Positions 32,531-42,298 of a DNA stretch of 64,000 nucleotides are shown in pieces. The stretch spans positions 3,757,501 to 3,821,500 of the forward strand of contig CP077096.1 of the NCBI GenBank assembly GCA_014268975.2. The letters are read 5' to 3'. This DNA is from Pseudomonas wayambapalatensis. Its GTDB lineage: Bacteria > Pseudomonadota > Gammaproteobacteria > Pseudomonadales > Pseudomonadaceae. The position numbers were made by a program, and so were the translations under genes. The notes under the pieces were generated by a model. The model was not told where the DNA came from. It worked only from the letters and a program-made list of their open reading frames with translations, and did no database searches. Numbering within the stretch: the stretch's first letter is position 1; the number at the start of each line of letters is the position of its first letter.

Positions 32531-35140
32531 GTGCTTGAAGCCTACCGCAAACACATCGAAGAGCGTGCCGCCCTGGGTATCGTGCCCCAGCCGCTGAACG
32601 CCGAACAAACTGCAGGCCTGGTCGAGCTGCTGAAAAACCCGCCGGCCGGCGAAGAAGCCTTCCTCGTAGACCTGATCACCAACCGCGTTCCGCCAGGAGT
32701 CGACGAAGCTGCCTACGTCAAGGCCGCGTTCCTCTCCGCTGTCGCCAAGGGCGAAGCCAAGTCGCCACTGATCGACCGCAAGCACGCCACTGAACTGCTG
32801 GGCACCATGCAGGGCGGCTACAACATCGAGACGCTGGTCGCGCTGCTGGACGACGCCGAACTGGGCGCCGTCGCGGGCGAACAGCTCAAGCACACCCTGC
32901 TGATGTTCGATGCCTTCCACGACGTGGCCGAAAAAGCCAAGGCCGGCAACGTACACGCCAAGGCCGTCCTGGAGTCCTGGGCTGCCGGCGAGTGGTTCAC
33001 CTCGCGCCCAGCCATCGCCGACAAGTACACCCTGACCGTATTCAAGGTGCCAGGCGAAACCAACACCGATGACCTGTCCCCTGCCCCGGACGCCTGGTCG
33101 CGCCCTGACATCCCACTGCACGCCCTGGCCATGCTGAAGATGGCCCGCGACGGCATCGAGCCTTCGCAGCCAGGTTCGGTCGGCCCACTGGCCCAGATCG
33201 AAGCGGTCAAGGCCAAGGGCTTCCCGGTTGCCTACGTCGGTGACGTGGTCGGCACCGGCTCCTCGCGTAAATCCGCCACCAACTCGGTGCTGTGGTTCTT
33301 CGGCGACGACATCCCGTACGTGCCGAACAAGCGCGCCGGTGGTTTCTGCTTCGGCACCAAGATCGCCCCGATCTTCTACAACACCATGGAAGACGCCGGC
33401 GCCCTGCCGATCGAATTCGACTGCACCAACCTGGCCATGGGCGATGTCATCGACGTCTACCCGTTCAAAGGTGAAGTCAAGCGTCACGACAGCGGCGAGC
33501 TGGTCACCACCTTCGAACTGAAAACCGAAGTGCTGCTGGACGAAGTCCGCGCTGGCGGCCGTATCCCACTGATCGTCGGCCGTGGCCTGACCGAAAAAGC
33601 CCGTGCCGAACTGGGCCTGGGTGCTTCGGACCTGTTCAAGAAACCAGAACAGCCTGCCGACACCGGCAAGGGCTTCACCCTGGCACAGAAGATGGTCGGT
33701 CGCGCTTGCGGCCTGCCGGAAGGCCAAGGCGTACGCCCGGGCGCCTACTGCGAACCGAAGATGACCACCGTCGGTTCCCAGGACACCACCGGCCCGATGA
33801 CCCGTGACGAGCTGAAGGACCTGGCATGCCTGGGCTTCTCCGCCGACCTGGTCATGCAGTCGTTCTGCCACACCGCGGCCTACCCGAAACCGATCGACGT
33901 CAACACCCACCACACCCTGCCGGATTTCATCCGCACCCGTGGCGGCGTGTCCCTGCGTCCAGGCGACGGCATCATCCACAGCTGGCTGAACCGCATGCTG
34001 CTGCCTGACACCGTCGGCACCGGTGGCGACTCGCACACCCGCTTCCCGATCGGCATCTCGTTCCCGGCCGGTTCCGGCCTGGTCGCCTTCGCCGCTGCCA
34101 CCGGCGTCATGCCGCTGGACATGCCGGAGTCGGTACTGGTGCGCTTCAAGGGCAAGCTGCAACCGGGCATCACCCTGCGCGACCTGGTCCACGCCATCCC
34201 TTACTACGCCATCCAGAAGGGCCTGCTGACCGTCGAGAAGAAAGGCAAGAAGAACGCCTTCTCCGGCCGCATCCTGGAAATCGAAGGCCTGGACGAGCTG
34301 ACCGTCGAGCAGGCGTTCGAGCTGTCCGACGCCTCGGCCGAGCGCTCGGCTGCCGGTTGCACCATCAAGCTGCCGGAAAAGGCCATCGCCGAGTACCTGC
34401 AGTCGAACATCACCCTGCTGCGCTGGATGATCAGCGAAGGCTACGGCGACGCTCGCACCATGGAGCGCCGTGCACAGGCGATGGAAGCCTGGCTGGCCAA
34501 CCCTGAGCTGCTGTCGGCCGACGCCGATGCCGAATACGCCGAGATCATCGAAATCGACCTGGCCGACGTCAAGGAGCCTGTGCTCTGCGCGCCGAACGAC
34601 CCGGACGACGCCCGCCTGCTGTCGCAGGTACAAGGCGAGAAGATCGACGAAGTGTTCATCGGTTCGTGCATGACCAACATCGGTCACTTCCGCGCTGCCG
34701 GCAAGCTGCTGGACAAGGTCAAGGGCGGTATCCCGACCCGTCTGTGGCTGGCGCCGCCAACCAAGATGGACGCCCACCAGCTGACCGAGGAAGGCTACTA
34801 CGGCATCTACGGCAAGGCTGGCGCGCGCATGGAAATGCCAGGCTGCTCGCTGTGCATGGGTAACCAGGCACGTGTGCAGACCGGTTCGACCGTGGTCTCC
34901 ACCTCGACCCGTAACTTCCCGAACCGTCTGGGCGATGCCACCAACGTCTACCTGGCGTCGGCGGAGCTGGCTGCAGTCGCATCGATCCTCGGCAAGCTGC
35001 CGACCGTCGAAGAGTACCTGCAGTACGCCAAGGATATCGACAGCATGGCTGCCGACGTCTACCGCTACCTGAGCTTCGACCAGATCGCCGAGTTCCGTGA
35101 AGCGGCGGCCAACGCCAAGATCCCGGTGGTTCAGGCGTAA
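32531..35140 (+). CDS. acnB: Bifunctional aconitate hydratase 2 / 2-methylisocitrate dehydratase
   Basis: An 869-residue aconitase B. It has the N-terminal HEAT-like domain (about 1-160), the swivel domain (about 165-385) and the [4Fe-4S] catalytic domain, with cluster cysteines in GSCMTN and CSLCMGN and the catalytic STRNFPNR motif. It works in the TCA cycle and can hydrate 2-methyl-cis-aconitate in propionate use, which fits its place beside the prp operon. The start is GTG at 32531 (the known LEAYRKHIEERAAL N-terminus) behind GAGGG, rather than the ATG five codons upstream. Confidence 0.95.
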   Translation: MLEAYRKHIEERAALGIVPQPLNAEQTAGLVELLKNPPAGEEAFLVDLITNRVPPGVDEAAYVKAAFLSAVAKGEAKSPLIDRKHATELLGTMQGGYNIETLVALLDDAELGAVAGEQLKHTLLMFDAFHDVAEKAKAGNVHAKAVLESWAAGEWFTSRPAIADKYTLTVFKVPGETNTDDLSPAPDAWSRPDIPLHALAMLKMARDGIEPSQPGSVGPLAQIEAVKAKGFPVAYVGDVVGTGSSRKSATNSVLWFFGDDIPYVPNKRAGGFCFGTKIAPIFYNTMEDAGALPIEFDCTNLAMGDVIDVYPFKGEVKRHDSGELVTTFELKTEVLLDEVRAGGRIPLIVGRGLTEKARAELGLGASDLFKKPEQPADTGKGFTLAQKMVGRACGLPEGQGVRPGAYCEPKMTTVGSQDTTGPMTRDELKDLACLGFSADLVMQSFCHTAAYPKPIDVNTHHTLPDFIRTRGGVSLRPGDGIIHSWLNRMLLPDTVGTGGDSHTRFPIGISFPAGSGLVAFAAATGVMPLDMPESVLVRFKGKLQPGITLRDLVHAIPYYAIQKGLLTVEKKGKKNAFSGRILEIEGLDELTVEQAFELSDASAERSAAGCTIKLPEKAIAEYLQSNITLLRWMISEGYGDARTMERRAQAMEAWLANPELLSADADAEYAEIIEIDLADVKEPVLCAPNDPDDARLLSQVQGEKIDEVFIGSCMTNIGHFRAAGKLLDKVKGGIPTRLWLAPPTKMDAHQLTEEGYYGIYGKAGARMEMPGCSLCMGNQARVQTGSTVVSTSTRNFPNRLGDATNVYLASAELAAVASILGKLPTVEEYLQYAKDIDSMAADVYRYLSFDQIAEFREAAANAKIPVVQA

Positions 35141-35163
35141 GCCGAGCAGTCGGTTGTAAATGA

Positions 35164-35191
35164 AAAGCCCCGGTAGAAATACCGGGGCTTT
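35164..35191. terminator. Intrinsic terminator after acnB
   Basis: Perfect stem AAAGCCCCGGTA/TACCGGGGCTTT with a GAAA loop, followed by a T-run on the plus strand and preceded by an A-run, so it can serve acnB and also the convergent prpF. Confidence 0.93.
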
Positions 35192-35244
35192 TTCGTGGCT
35201 GGGCGATTGTGGAGTGAGTGGAGGCCCTATTGCCAAACCCAGGG

Positions 35245-36438
35245 TTAGAAGGCGTCGCCAGGCACCCTCACCCACCCTTCCATCAACACCCGCGCACTGC
35301 GGCTCATGATGGCCTTGGTCACCGTCCACTGTCCGTCTATCTGCTGCGCCTCGGCGCCCACCCGCAGGGTGCCGGACGGGTGACCGAAACGCACCGCACT
35401 GCGTTCGCCGCCACCTGCGGCAAGATTGACCAACGTACCCGGAATCGCTGCAGCCGTGCCGATAGCCACCGCCGCCGTCCCCATCATGGCGTGATGCAGC
35501 TTGCCCATCGACAGCGCCCGCACCACCAGGTCGATATCGCCAGCCGCCACGGCCTTACCGCTGGAAGCGGTGTAAGACGTAGCGGGCGCGACGAAAGCGA
35601 CCTTTGGCGTGTGCTGGCGGCCAGCGGCCTGATCGATGTGCTCGATCAGCCCCATGCGCACCGCACCATGGGCGCGAATGGTCTCGAAACGCGCCAGCGC
35701 GGCGGCATCGCCATTGATCGCATCCTGAAGCTCGGTACCGGTGTAACCGATGTCGGCGGCATTGACGAAGATGGTCGGGATGCCGGCATTGATCAGGGTC
35801 GCCTTGAACGTGCCGACACCCGGCACCTCGAGGTCGTCAACCAGGTTGCCGGTAGGGAACATCGCCCCACTGCCCTCGCCGTCTTCATCGGCTGCAGGGT
35901 CGAGGAACTCCAGTTGCACTTCCGCTGCCGGGAAGGTCACGCCATCGAGCTCGAAGTCGCCGGTTTCCTGCACCTCACCCTCGGTGATCGGCACGTGGGC
36001 AACGATGGTCTTGCCGATATTGGCCTGCCAGATGCGCACAGTCGCCATGCCGTTACGCGGAATGCGTGCCGGATCCACCAGGCCACTGGCGATGGCGAAC
36101 GAACCGACGGCCGCCGACAGGTTGCCGCAGTTGCCGCTCCAGTCGACGAAGGCCTTGTCGATGGCGACCTGGCCGAACAGATAGTCGACATCGTGATCGG
36201 CTTTGATGCTTGGCGAAAGAATCACGGTCTTGCTGGTGCTGGAAGTCGCACCGCCCATGCCGTCGATCTGCTTGCCATAGGGGTCGGGGCTGCCGATCAC
36301 CCGCAACAGCAGGGCATCGCGCGCAGGGCCTGGCACCTGGGCACGCTCGGGGAGGTCTTGCAGGCGGAAGAACACGCCCTTGCTGGTGCCACCACGGATG
36401 TAGGTGGCGGGGATTTTCACTTGCGCTACAGATGCCAT
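35245..36438 (-). CDS. prpF: 2-methylaconitate cis-trans isomerase
   Basis: A 397-residue member of the PrpF family (opening IPATYIRGGTSKGVFF). It isomerises the 2-methylaconitate made by AcnD so that AcnB can rehydrate it. The ATG at 36438 has AAGGA at good spacing; a GTG two codons upstream is too close to that site. Last gene of the prp operon, separated from acnD by a REP pair. Confidence 0.93.
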   Translation of the reverse strand: MASVAQVKIPATYIRGGTSKGVFFRLQDLPERAQVPGPARDALLLRVIGSPDPYGKQIDGMGGATSSTSKTVILSPSIKADHDVDYLFGQVAIDKAFVDWSGNCGNLSAAVGSFAIASGLVDPARIPRNGMATVRIWQANIGKTIVAHVPITEGEVQETGDFELDGVTFPAAEVQLEFLDPAADEDGEGSGAMFPTGNLVDDLEVPGVGTFKATLINAGIPTIFVNAADIGYTGTELQDAINGDAAALARFETIRAHGAVRMGLIEHIDQAAGRQHTPKVAFVAPATSYTASSGKAVAAGDIDLVVRALSMGKLHHAMMGTAAVAIGTAAAIPGTLVNLAAGGGERSAVRFGHPSGTLRVGAEAQQIDGQWTVTKAIMSRSARVLMEGWVRVPGDAF

Positions 36439-36471
36439 GAGCACTCATCCTTCAAGGCCCCACACGTCCCC

Positions 36472-36562
36472 TATGGGAGCGGGCTTGCCCCGCGATGGCG
36501 TCAGAACAGACAGCGATATTGCTCCTGCTGACGCAATCGCGGGACAAGCCCGCTCCTACAGG
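36472..36562. repeat. REP palindrome pair, prpF-acnD gap
   Basis: Two inverted REP units: TGGGAGCGGGCTTGCCCCGC on the left and GCGGGACAAGCCCGCTCC on the right, about 25 bases apart. This is the common Pseudomonas REP form (mobilised by REP-associated tyrosine transposases elsewhere in such genomes). As RNA the pair would fold into a strong hairpin in the operon transcript. Confidence 0.85.
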
Positions 36563-36583
36563 GTGAAGGCGGGGTTCAGGTCA

Positions 36584-39172
36584 TTAGGCCGTCGCTTCGA
36601 GGAAGTCCTGGGCAAAGCGCTGCAGCACCCCGCCCGCCTCGTAGATCGACACTTCTTCAGCGGTGTCCAGGCGGCAGGTCACCGGCACTTCGACACGCTC
36701 GCCATCGCGGCGGGTCACCACCAGCGTCAGGGTTGCGCGCGGCGTGCGCGCACCGACCACATCGTAGGTCTCGCTGCCGTCCAGGCCCAGGGTCACGCGC
36801 GTGGTGCCCGGCTGAAACTCCAGCGGCAACACGCCCATGCCGATCAGGTTGGTGCGGTGGATGCGCTCGAAGCCCTCGGCGACGATCGCCTCGACGCCCG
36901 CCAAACGCACGCCCTTGGCCGCCCAGTCCCGCGACGAGCCCTGCCCGTAGTCGGCACCGGCGACGATGATCAGCGGCTGCTTACGCGCCATGTAGGTCTC
37001 GATCGCTTCCCACATGCGCGTCACCTTGCCTTCCGGCTCGATGCGCGCCAGCGACCCCTGCTTCACGCTGCCGTCTTCCTTGCGCACCATTTCGTTGAAC
37101 AGCTTGGGGTTGGCGAAGGTTGCCCGCTGCGCGGTGAGGTGGTCGCCGCGGTGGGTGGCGTAGGAGTTGAAGTCCTCCTCCGGCAGGCCCATCTTCGCCA
37201 GGTACTCGCCAGCAGCGCTGTCGAGCATGATGGCGTTCGACGGCGACAGGTGGTCGGTGGTGATGTTGTCCGGCAATACCGCCAGCGGACGCATGCCGCG
37301 CAGGGTGCGCTCACCGGCCAGGGCGCCTTCCCAGTAAGGGGGGCGACGGATGTAGGTGCTCATCGGGCGCCATTCGTACAGCGGCGCAACCTTCGGCCCC
37401 TTGTCTTCCTCGATGGTGAACATCGGGATATACACCTGGCGGAACTGCTCGGGCTTGACCGAGGCACGCACCACTGCGTCGATCTCTTCATCGCTTGGCC
37501 AGATATCCTTCAGACGGATCTCCTTGCCGTCGACCACACCGAGCACATCCTTCTCGATATCGAAGCGGATGGTGCCAGCGATGGCGTAGGCCACCACCAG
37601 CGGCGGCGACGCCAGGAACGCCTGCTTGGCGTAGGGATGAATGCGCCCGTCGAAGTTACGGTTGCCCGAGAGCACTGCAGTGGCATAGAGATCACGGTCG
37701 ATGATCTCCTGCTGGATCACCGGGTCCAGTGCGCCAGACATACCGTTGCAGGTGGTGCAGGCGAAGGCAACGATACCGAAGCCCAACTGCTCGAGCTCCT
37801 GCTCCAGGCCCGCCTCTTTCAGATACAGCTGCACAGCCTTGGAGCCCGGCGCCAGCGACGACTTGACCCAGGGCTTGCGCACCAGGCCGAGCCGGTTGGC
37901 GTTGCGCGCCAGCAGGCCGGCGGCGATGACGTTGCGCGGGTTGCTGGTGTTGGTGCAACTGGTGATGGCGGCGATGATCACCGCACCGTCAGGCATCTGT
38001 CCTGGCACTTCTTCCCAAGCCCCTGCAATGCCTTTTGCCGCCAGATCGCTGGTGGCCACGCGGGCGTGAGGGTTGGACGGGCCGGCCATGTTGCGCACTA
38101 CACTCGACAGGTCGAAGGTCAGCGTGCGCTCGTACTCGGCCTTGGCCAGGCTGTCGGCCCAGAGGCCTGCGACCTTGGCGTAGGTCTCGACCAGTTGCAC
38201 CTGCTGGTCGTCACGACCGGTCAGGCGCAGGTAGTCGATGGTCTGCTGGTCGATGGCGAACATCGCCGCGGTGGCGCCGTATTCAGGTGCCATGTTGGAA
38301 ATGGTGGCGCGGTCGCCCAGGGTCAGCGCCCGGGCACCCTCGCCATGGAATTCGAGGTAGGCGCCAACCACTTTCTGCTTGCGCAGGAACTCGGTCAGGG
38401 CCAACACCAGGTCGGTGGCGGTGATGTTCGGTGCCAGTCGGCCGGTCAGCTCGACGCCAACGATTTCCGGCAGGCGCATCCACGAGGCGCGACCCAGCAT
38501 GACGTTCTCGGCCTCAAGGCCACCCACGCCGATGGCGATCACGCCCAAGGCGTCCACATGCGGTGTGTGGCTGTCGGTGCCGACGCAGGTGTCCGGGTAG
38601 GCCACGCCGCGATCGCTGTGGATCACCGGCGACATCTTCTCCAGGTTGATCTGGTGCATGATGCCGTTGCCCGACTGGATCACATCAACGTTCTTGAACG
38701 CCTGCTTGGTCCAGTTGATGAAGTGGAAACGGTCTTCATTGCGCCGGTCTTCGATGGCGCGGTTCTTCTCGAATGCCTGCGGATCGAAGCCGCCGCACTC
38801 CACGGCCAGCGAGTGGTCGACGATCAATTGCACCGGCACCACCGGATTGACCTGGGCCGGATCGCCCCCCTTGTCGGCGATGGCATCGCGCAGGCCGGCC
38901 AGGTCGACCAGGGCGGTCTGGCCGAGAATGTCGTGACACACCACGCGCGCCGGGAACCAGGGGAAGTCGAGGTCGCGCTTGCGTTCGATCAATTGCCCGA
39001 GCGAGGCGTCGAGGGTGGCCGGATCGCAGCGGCGCACAAGGTTTTCGGCGAGCACGCGGGAAGTATAGGGAAGCCCGTCGTAGGCGCCGGGCTTGATCGC
39101 CTCGACCGCCGCGCGGGTGTCGAAATAGTCCAGGGTGGTGCCTGGCAGGTTCTTGCGGTATGCGGTGTTCAT
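36584..39172 (-). CDS. acnD: Fe/S-dependent 2-methylcitrate dehydratase
   Basis: An 862-residue aconitase-family enzyme (AcnD), which dehydrates 2-methylcitrate. The [4Fe-4S] cysteines are readable in AITSCTNTSNP and CTTCNG, and the RDWAAKG substrate motif is present near the C-terminus. PrpF in the next position confirms the AcnD type rather than PrpD. The ATG at 39172 gives the family N-terminus MNTAYRKNLPG; its ribosome binding site is weak. Confidence 0.94.
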   Translation of the reverse strand: MNTAYRKNLPGTTLDYFDTRAAVEAIKPGAYDGLPYTSRVLAENLVRRCDPATLDASLGQLIERKRDLDFPWFPARVVCHDILGQTALVDLAGLRDAIADKGGDPAQVNPVVPVQLIVDHSLAVECGGFDPQAFEKNRAIEDRRNEDRFHFINWTKQAFKNVDVIQSGNGIMHQINLEKMSPVIHSDRGVAYPDTCVGTDSHTPHVDALGVIAIGVGGLEAENVMLGRASWMRLPEIVGVELTGRLAPNITATDLVLALTEFLRKQKVVGAYLEFHGEGARALTLGDRATISNMAPEYGATAAMFAIDQQTIDYLRLTGRDDQQVQLVETYAKVAGLWADSLAKAEYERTLTFDLSSVVRNMAGPSNPHARVATSDLAAKGIAGAWEEVPGQMPDGAVIIAAITSCTNTSNPRNVIAAGLLARNANRLGLVRKPWVKSSLAPGSKAVQLYLKEAGLEQELEQLGFGIVAFACTTCNGMSGALDPVIQQEIIDRDLYATAVLSGNRNFDGRIHPYAKQAFLASPPLVVAYAIAGTIRFDIEKDVLGVVDGKEIRLKDIWPSDEEIDAVVRASVKPEQFRQVYIPMFTIEEDKGPKVAPLYEWRPMSTYIRRPPYWEGALAGERTLRGMRPLAVLPDNITTDHLSPSNAIMLDSAAGEYLAKMGLPEEDFNSYATHRGDHLTAQRATFANPKLFNEMVRKEDGSVKQGSLARIEPEGKVTRMWEAIETYMARKQPLIIVAGADYGQGSSRDWAAKGVRLAGVEAIVAEGFERIHRTNLIGMGVLPLEFQPGTTRVTLGLDGSETYDVVGARTPRATLTLVVTRRDGERVEVPVTCRLDTAEEVSIYEAGGVLQRFAQDFLEATA

Positions 39173-39215
39173 CATGGAATCAGGCTCGTTCACAGGATTC
39201 GGAAGGTTTCACCGC

Positions 39216-39310
39216 CCCTGTGGGAGCGGGCTTGCCCGCGAATGCGTCAGCAGGTGCGAAGCGGTTGCCCGAACGGACGCATTCGCGGGCAAGCCCGCAC
39301 CCACAGGGGA
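39216..39310. repeat. REP palindrome pair, acnD-prpC gap
   Basis: A long near-perfect inverted repeat: CCCCTGTGGGAGCGGGCTTG and the following GCCCGCGAATGCGTC on the left, mirrored by GACGCATTCGCGGGCAAGCC and CACAGGGG on the right. The two REP units face each other around about 25 bases. It fills most of the gap between the two genes. Confidence 0.87.
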
Positions 39311-39334
39311 AACGGGTTGCCTCTCTATATCTAT

Positions 39335-40462
39335 TCAGCGCTTGTCGATCGGCACGAACTGGCGCTGCTCGACGCCGGTGTACTCGGCGCTCGGGCGGAT
39401 GATGCGGTTGTTGGCACGCTGTTCGAACACGTGCGCCGCCCAGCCGGTCAGGCGCGAGCAGACGAAGATCGGGGTGAACAGCTTGGTCGGGATGCCCATG
39501 AAGTGATACGCCGAGGCATGGTAGAAATCGGCGTTGGGGAACAAGCGCTTCTGCTCCCACATGGTCTTGTCGATGGCCTCGGACACCGGGTACAGCACCT
39601 TGTCGCCCACTTCGTCGGCCAACTGCTTCGACCAACCCTTGATCACCTCGTTGCGCGGGTCGGACTCTTTGTAGATGGCGTGGCCGAAGCCCATGATCTT
39701 GTCCTTGCGCTCAAGCATGCGCAGCAGTTCGGCAGCGGCCTCCTGCGGGCTCTGGAAGCGCTCGATCAGCTCCATCGCCGCCTCGTTGGCGCCGCCGTGC
39801 AGCGGCCCGCGCAGCGAGCCGATGGCTGCCGTGACGCAGGAGTACAGGTCCGACAGGGTCGAGGCACAGACCCGTGCGGTGAAGGTCGAGGCGTTGAATT
39901 CGTGCTCGGCGTAGAGGATCAGCGAGACGTTCATCACCTTCACGTGCAGGTCGCTGGGCTTCTTGCCATGCAGCAGGTGCAGGAAGTGGCCACCGAGGGT
40001 GTCCTCGTCACTGCTGCAGTCGATACGCACACCGTGGTGGGTGAAGCGGTACCAGTAGCACATCAGCGCCGGGAACAGCGCCAGCAGGCGATCGGTCTTG
40101 TCGCGCTGGGCGTCGAAGGTCAGCTCCGGCTCCAGGGTACCGAGCACCGAGCAACCGGTGCGCATCACATCCATTGGATGGGCGTCGCGCGGAATACGCT
40201 CGAGCACTTCCTTGAGCGCTTGCGGCAGGTCGCGCAGGCCCTTGAGCTTGTGCTTGTAGTCGGCCAGCTCGGACTTGCTCGGCAGTTCACCATAGAGCAG
40301 CAGGTAGGCGACTTCCTCGAACTCGGCGCCAGCGGCTAGGTCGCGCACATCGTAGCCACGATAGGTCAGGCCGGCACCGGCCTGGCCGACGGTCGACAGC
40401 GCGGTCTGCCCGGCCACCTGGCCACGCAGGCCGGCACCACTGAGTACTTTTGCTTCGGCCAT
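39335..40462 (-). CDS. prpC: 2-methylcitrate synthase
   Basis: A 375-residue citrate-synthase-family enzyme joining propionyl-CoA and oxaloacetate. Active-site motifs GPLHGGANE and MGFGHAIYK carry the two catalytic histidines, and the catalytic Asp lies near the C-terminus. Short form, as in PrpC (citrate synthase is about 430). The ATG follows AAAGGAGAAA, the best ribosome binding site in the operon. Confidence 0.94.
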   Translation of the reverse strand: MAEAKVLSGAGLRGQVAGQTALSTVGQAGAGLTYRGYDVRDLAAGAEFEEVAYLLLYGELPSKSELADYKHKLKGLRDLPQALKEVLERIPRDAHPMDVMRTGCSVLGTLEPELTFDAQRDKTDRLLALFPALMCYWYRFTHHGVRIDCSSDEDTLGGHFLHLLHGKKPSDLHVKVMNVSLILYAEHEFNASTFTARVCASTLSDLYSCVTAAIGSLRGPLHGGANEAAMELIERFQSPQEAAAELLRMLERKDKIMGFGHAIYKESDPRNEVIKGWSKQLADEVGDKVLYPVSEAIDKTMWEQKRLFPNADFYHASAYHFMGIPTKLFTPIFVCSRLTGWAAHVFEQRANNRIIRPSAEYTGVEQRQFVPIDKR

Positions 40463-40524
40463 GGTGTTTCTCCTTTCTTGAATTTGTTATGAAGTCGTTC
40501 TGGCTAATCTGCAGCGATCGCACC

Positions 40525-40603
40525 GGCCCTATCGCGGGACAAGCCCGCTCCTACAGAGGACTGCGTGATCCTTGTGGGAGCGGGCTTGCCCCGCGATGGG
40601 GCC
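40525..40603. repeat. REP palindrome pair, prpC-prpB gap
   Basis: Two REP units in the order opposite to the other two gaps: ATCGCGGGACAAGCCCGCTC on the left and GGGAGCGGGCTTGCCCCGCG on the right. The outer bases GGCCC/GGGCC also pair. Confidence 0.85.
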
Positions 40604-40620
40604 GACACCGCCGGCATGGC

Positions 40621-41511
40621 TTACCCTTTCTTCTGCGCAAACAGCGCATCGAGGCTCTGCTCGAACGCGTGATAACCAATGGCATCGTAGAGCTCCATGC
40701 GAGTCTGCATGGTGTCGATCACATTCTTTTGAGTACCGTCGCGGCGCAGGGCGGCGTAGACGTTCTCGGCAGCCTTGTTCATGGCGCGGAACGCCGACAG
40801 TGGATACAGCACCAGCGATACATCGACCGACGCCAGCTCGTCGGTGGTGTACAGCGGCGTGGCACCGAACTCGGTGATATTGGCCAGGATCGGCGCCTTC
40901 ACCCGGTCGGCGAAGGTCTTGTACATCTGCAGCTCGGTGATGGCTTCGGGGAAGATCATGTCGGCGCCGGCCTCGACGCACGCCTGGGCACGGTCTAATG
41001 CCGCATTCAAGCCTTCCACCGCCAGGGCGTCGGTACGCGCCATGATCACGAAGCTGTCGTCAGTACGCGCATCCACTGCCGCCTTGATACGGTCGACCAT
41101 CTCCTGCTGCGAGACGATCTCTTTGTTCGGCCGATGACCACAGCGCTTGGCACCGACCTGATCCTCGATGTGAATGGCCGCAGCGCCGAACTTGCTCATC
41201 GAGCGCACCGTGCGGGCGACGTTGAACGCCGAGGCACCAAAGCCGGTGTCGACATCCACCAGCAGCGGCAGATCGCACACATCGGTGATCCGGCGGACAT
41301 CGGTCAGCACGTCGTCCAGCCCACTGATGCCCAGGTCCGGCAGGCCCAGGGAGCCGGCAGCGACACCGCCACCGGACAGGTAGATGGCCTTGAACCCGGC
41401 GCGCTTGGCCAGCAGCGCATGGTTGGCGTTGATGGCTCCGACTACCTGCAGCGGATGCTCGGCGGCAACGGCGTCGCGAAAACGCTGACCGGGGGTGCTC
41501 TTCACAGTCAT
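40621..41511 (-). CDS. prpB: Methylisocitrate lyase
   Basis: A 296-residue isocitrate-lyase-family enzyme that cleaves 2-methylisocitrate to pyruvate and succinate, the last step of the pathway. The catalytic KRCGH motif is present (about 122-126), and Mg-binding DVDTGFG (about 86-92). It overlaps the regulator's stop by four bases (ATGA), so both are translated together. Confidence 0.95.
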   Translation of the reverse strand: MTVKSTPGQRFRDAVAAEHPLQVVGAINANHALLAKRAGFKAIYLSGGGVAAGSLGLPDLGISGLDDVLTDVRRITDVCDLPLLVDVDTGFGASAFNVARTVRSMSKFGAAAIHIEDQVGAKRCGHRPNKEIVSQQEMVDRIKAAVDARTDDSFVIMARTDALAVEGLNAALDRAQACVEAGADMIFPEAITELQMYKTFADRVKAPILANITEFGATPLYTTDELASVDVSLVLYPLSAFRAMNKAAENVYAALRRDGTQKNVIDTMQTRMELYDAIGYHAFEQSLDALFAQKKG

Positions 41512-42224
41512 GACTCACCTCGTGGGCTGTTGTTGTGGGCGTCCTGGTAGTGACGCTCGATATTGCGCTTGGACGCACCGATATGGCGGCGCATCAGGAG
41601 TTCGGCCAGCTCGCCGTCACGGTCGGCGATGGCATCGAGTATGCGGTGGTGTTCGGCGAAGGCCTGGCGCGGACGGTTGGGGGTGGCCGAGAACTGGATG
41701 CGATACATGCGCACCAACTGGTACAGCTCGCCGCAGAGCATCTTGACCAGGGTCTGGTTGCCGCTGCCCTGGATGATTCGATAGTGGAAGTCGAAATCGC
41801 CTTCCTGCTGGTAGTAGCCAAGCCCAGCCTGGAATGCCGCATCGCGCTCGTGGGTGTCGAGCACCTGGCGCAGTTCGTCGATCTGGGCCACTGTCATGCG
41901 CTCAGCGGCCAGCCTGCAGGCCATGCCTTCGAGCGATTCGCGGATTTCGTACAGCTCTATCAGCTCGGCATGGTTGAGCGATACCACCCGCGCACCGACA
42001 TGCGGCACACGCACCAGCAGGCGCTGACCCTCGAGGCGATGAATGGCCTCGCGCAGCGGGCCGCGGCTGATACCGTAGGTGCGGGCCAGCTCCGGCTCGG
42101 AAATCTTGCTGCCCGGGGCGATATCCCCCTTCACGATGGCCGCCTGGATGCGCCGAAAGACATTCTCTGAAAGCGTTTCGGACTCATCTGCAACCGGTGC
42201 GAGGGCCTGAGGGGCTTCAAGCAT
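41508..42224 (-). CDS. GntR/FCD-family regulator of the prp operon
   Basis: A 238-residue regulator: winged helix-turn-helix (about 20-85, with ELARTYGISRGPLREAIHRLE) and an FCD effector domain (about 95-225) with metal-binding residues Asp, His and His (for example DFHYRI and EHHRIL). First gene of the prp operon, translationally coupled to prpB. Most likely it represses the operon until a methylcitrate-pathway intermediate binds. The ATG at 42224 is preferred over one 11 codons earlier, having AAGGTG at proper distance. Confidence 0.9.
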   Translation of the reverse strand: MLEAPQALAPVADESETLSENVFRRIQAAIVKGDIAPGSKISEPELARTYGISRGPLREAIHRLEGQRLLVRVPHVGARVVSLNHAELIELYEIRESLEGMACRLAAERMTVAQIDELRQVLDTHERDAAFQAGLGYYQQEGDFDFHYRIIQGSGNQTLVKMLCGELYQLVRMYRIQFSATPNRPRQAFAEHHRILDAIADRDGELAELLMRRHIGASKRNIERHYQDAHNNSPRGES

Positions 42225-42225
42225 G

Positions 42226-42236
42226 ATTGTCGACAC
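42226..42236. promoter_or_regulatory. GntR operator-like site overlapping the regulator start
   Basis: ATTGTCGACAC, nine bases of which match the palindrome at 42299-42310. It sits just before the regulator ATG, where binding would block transcription or translation of the prp operon. Confidence 0.6.
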
Positions 42237-42298
42237 CTTGTAAATTGATAGCGCCAAAACTAGCCAAATGAAGGCGCATAGTCAAAGACAAAAACAAC

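Noticed and set aside
32366..35329. A 987-codon open frame on the minus strand across acnB
   Set aside because: Antisense to acnB, composition typical of reverse-strand shadows, no start signal or domain.
36404..40339. A 1311-codon open frame on the plus strand across acnD and prpC
   Set aside because: It is opposite to well-recognised prp genes and reads as the shadow of GC-rich codons; no domain is recognisable in it.
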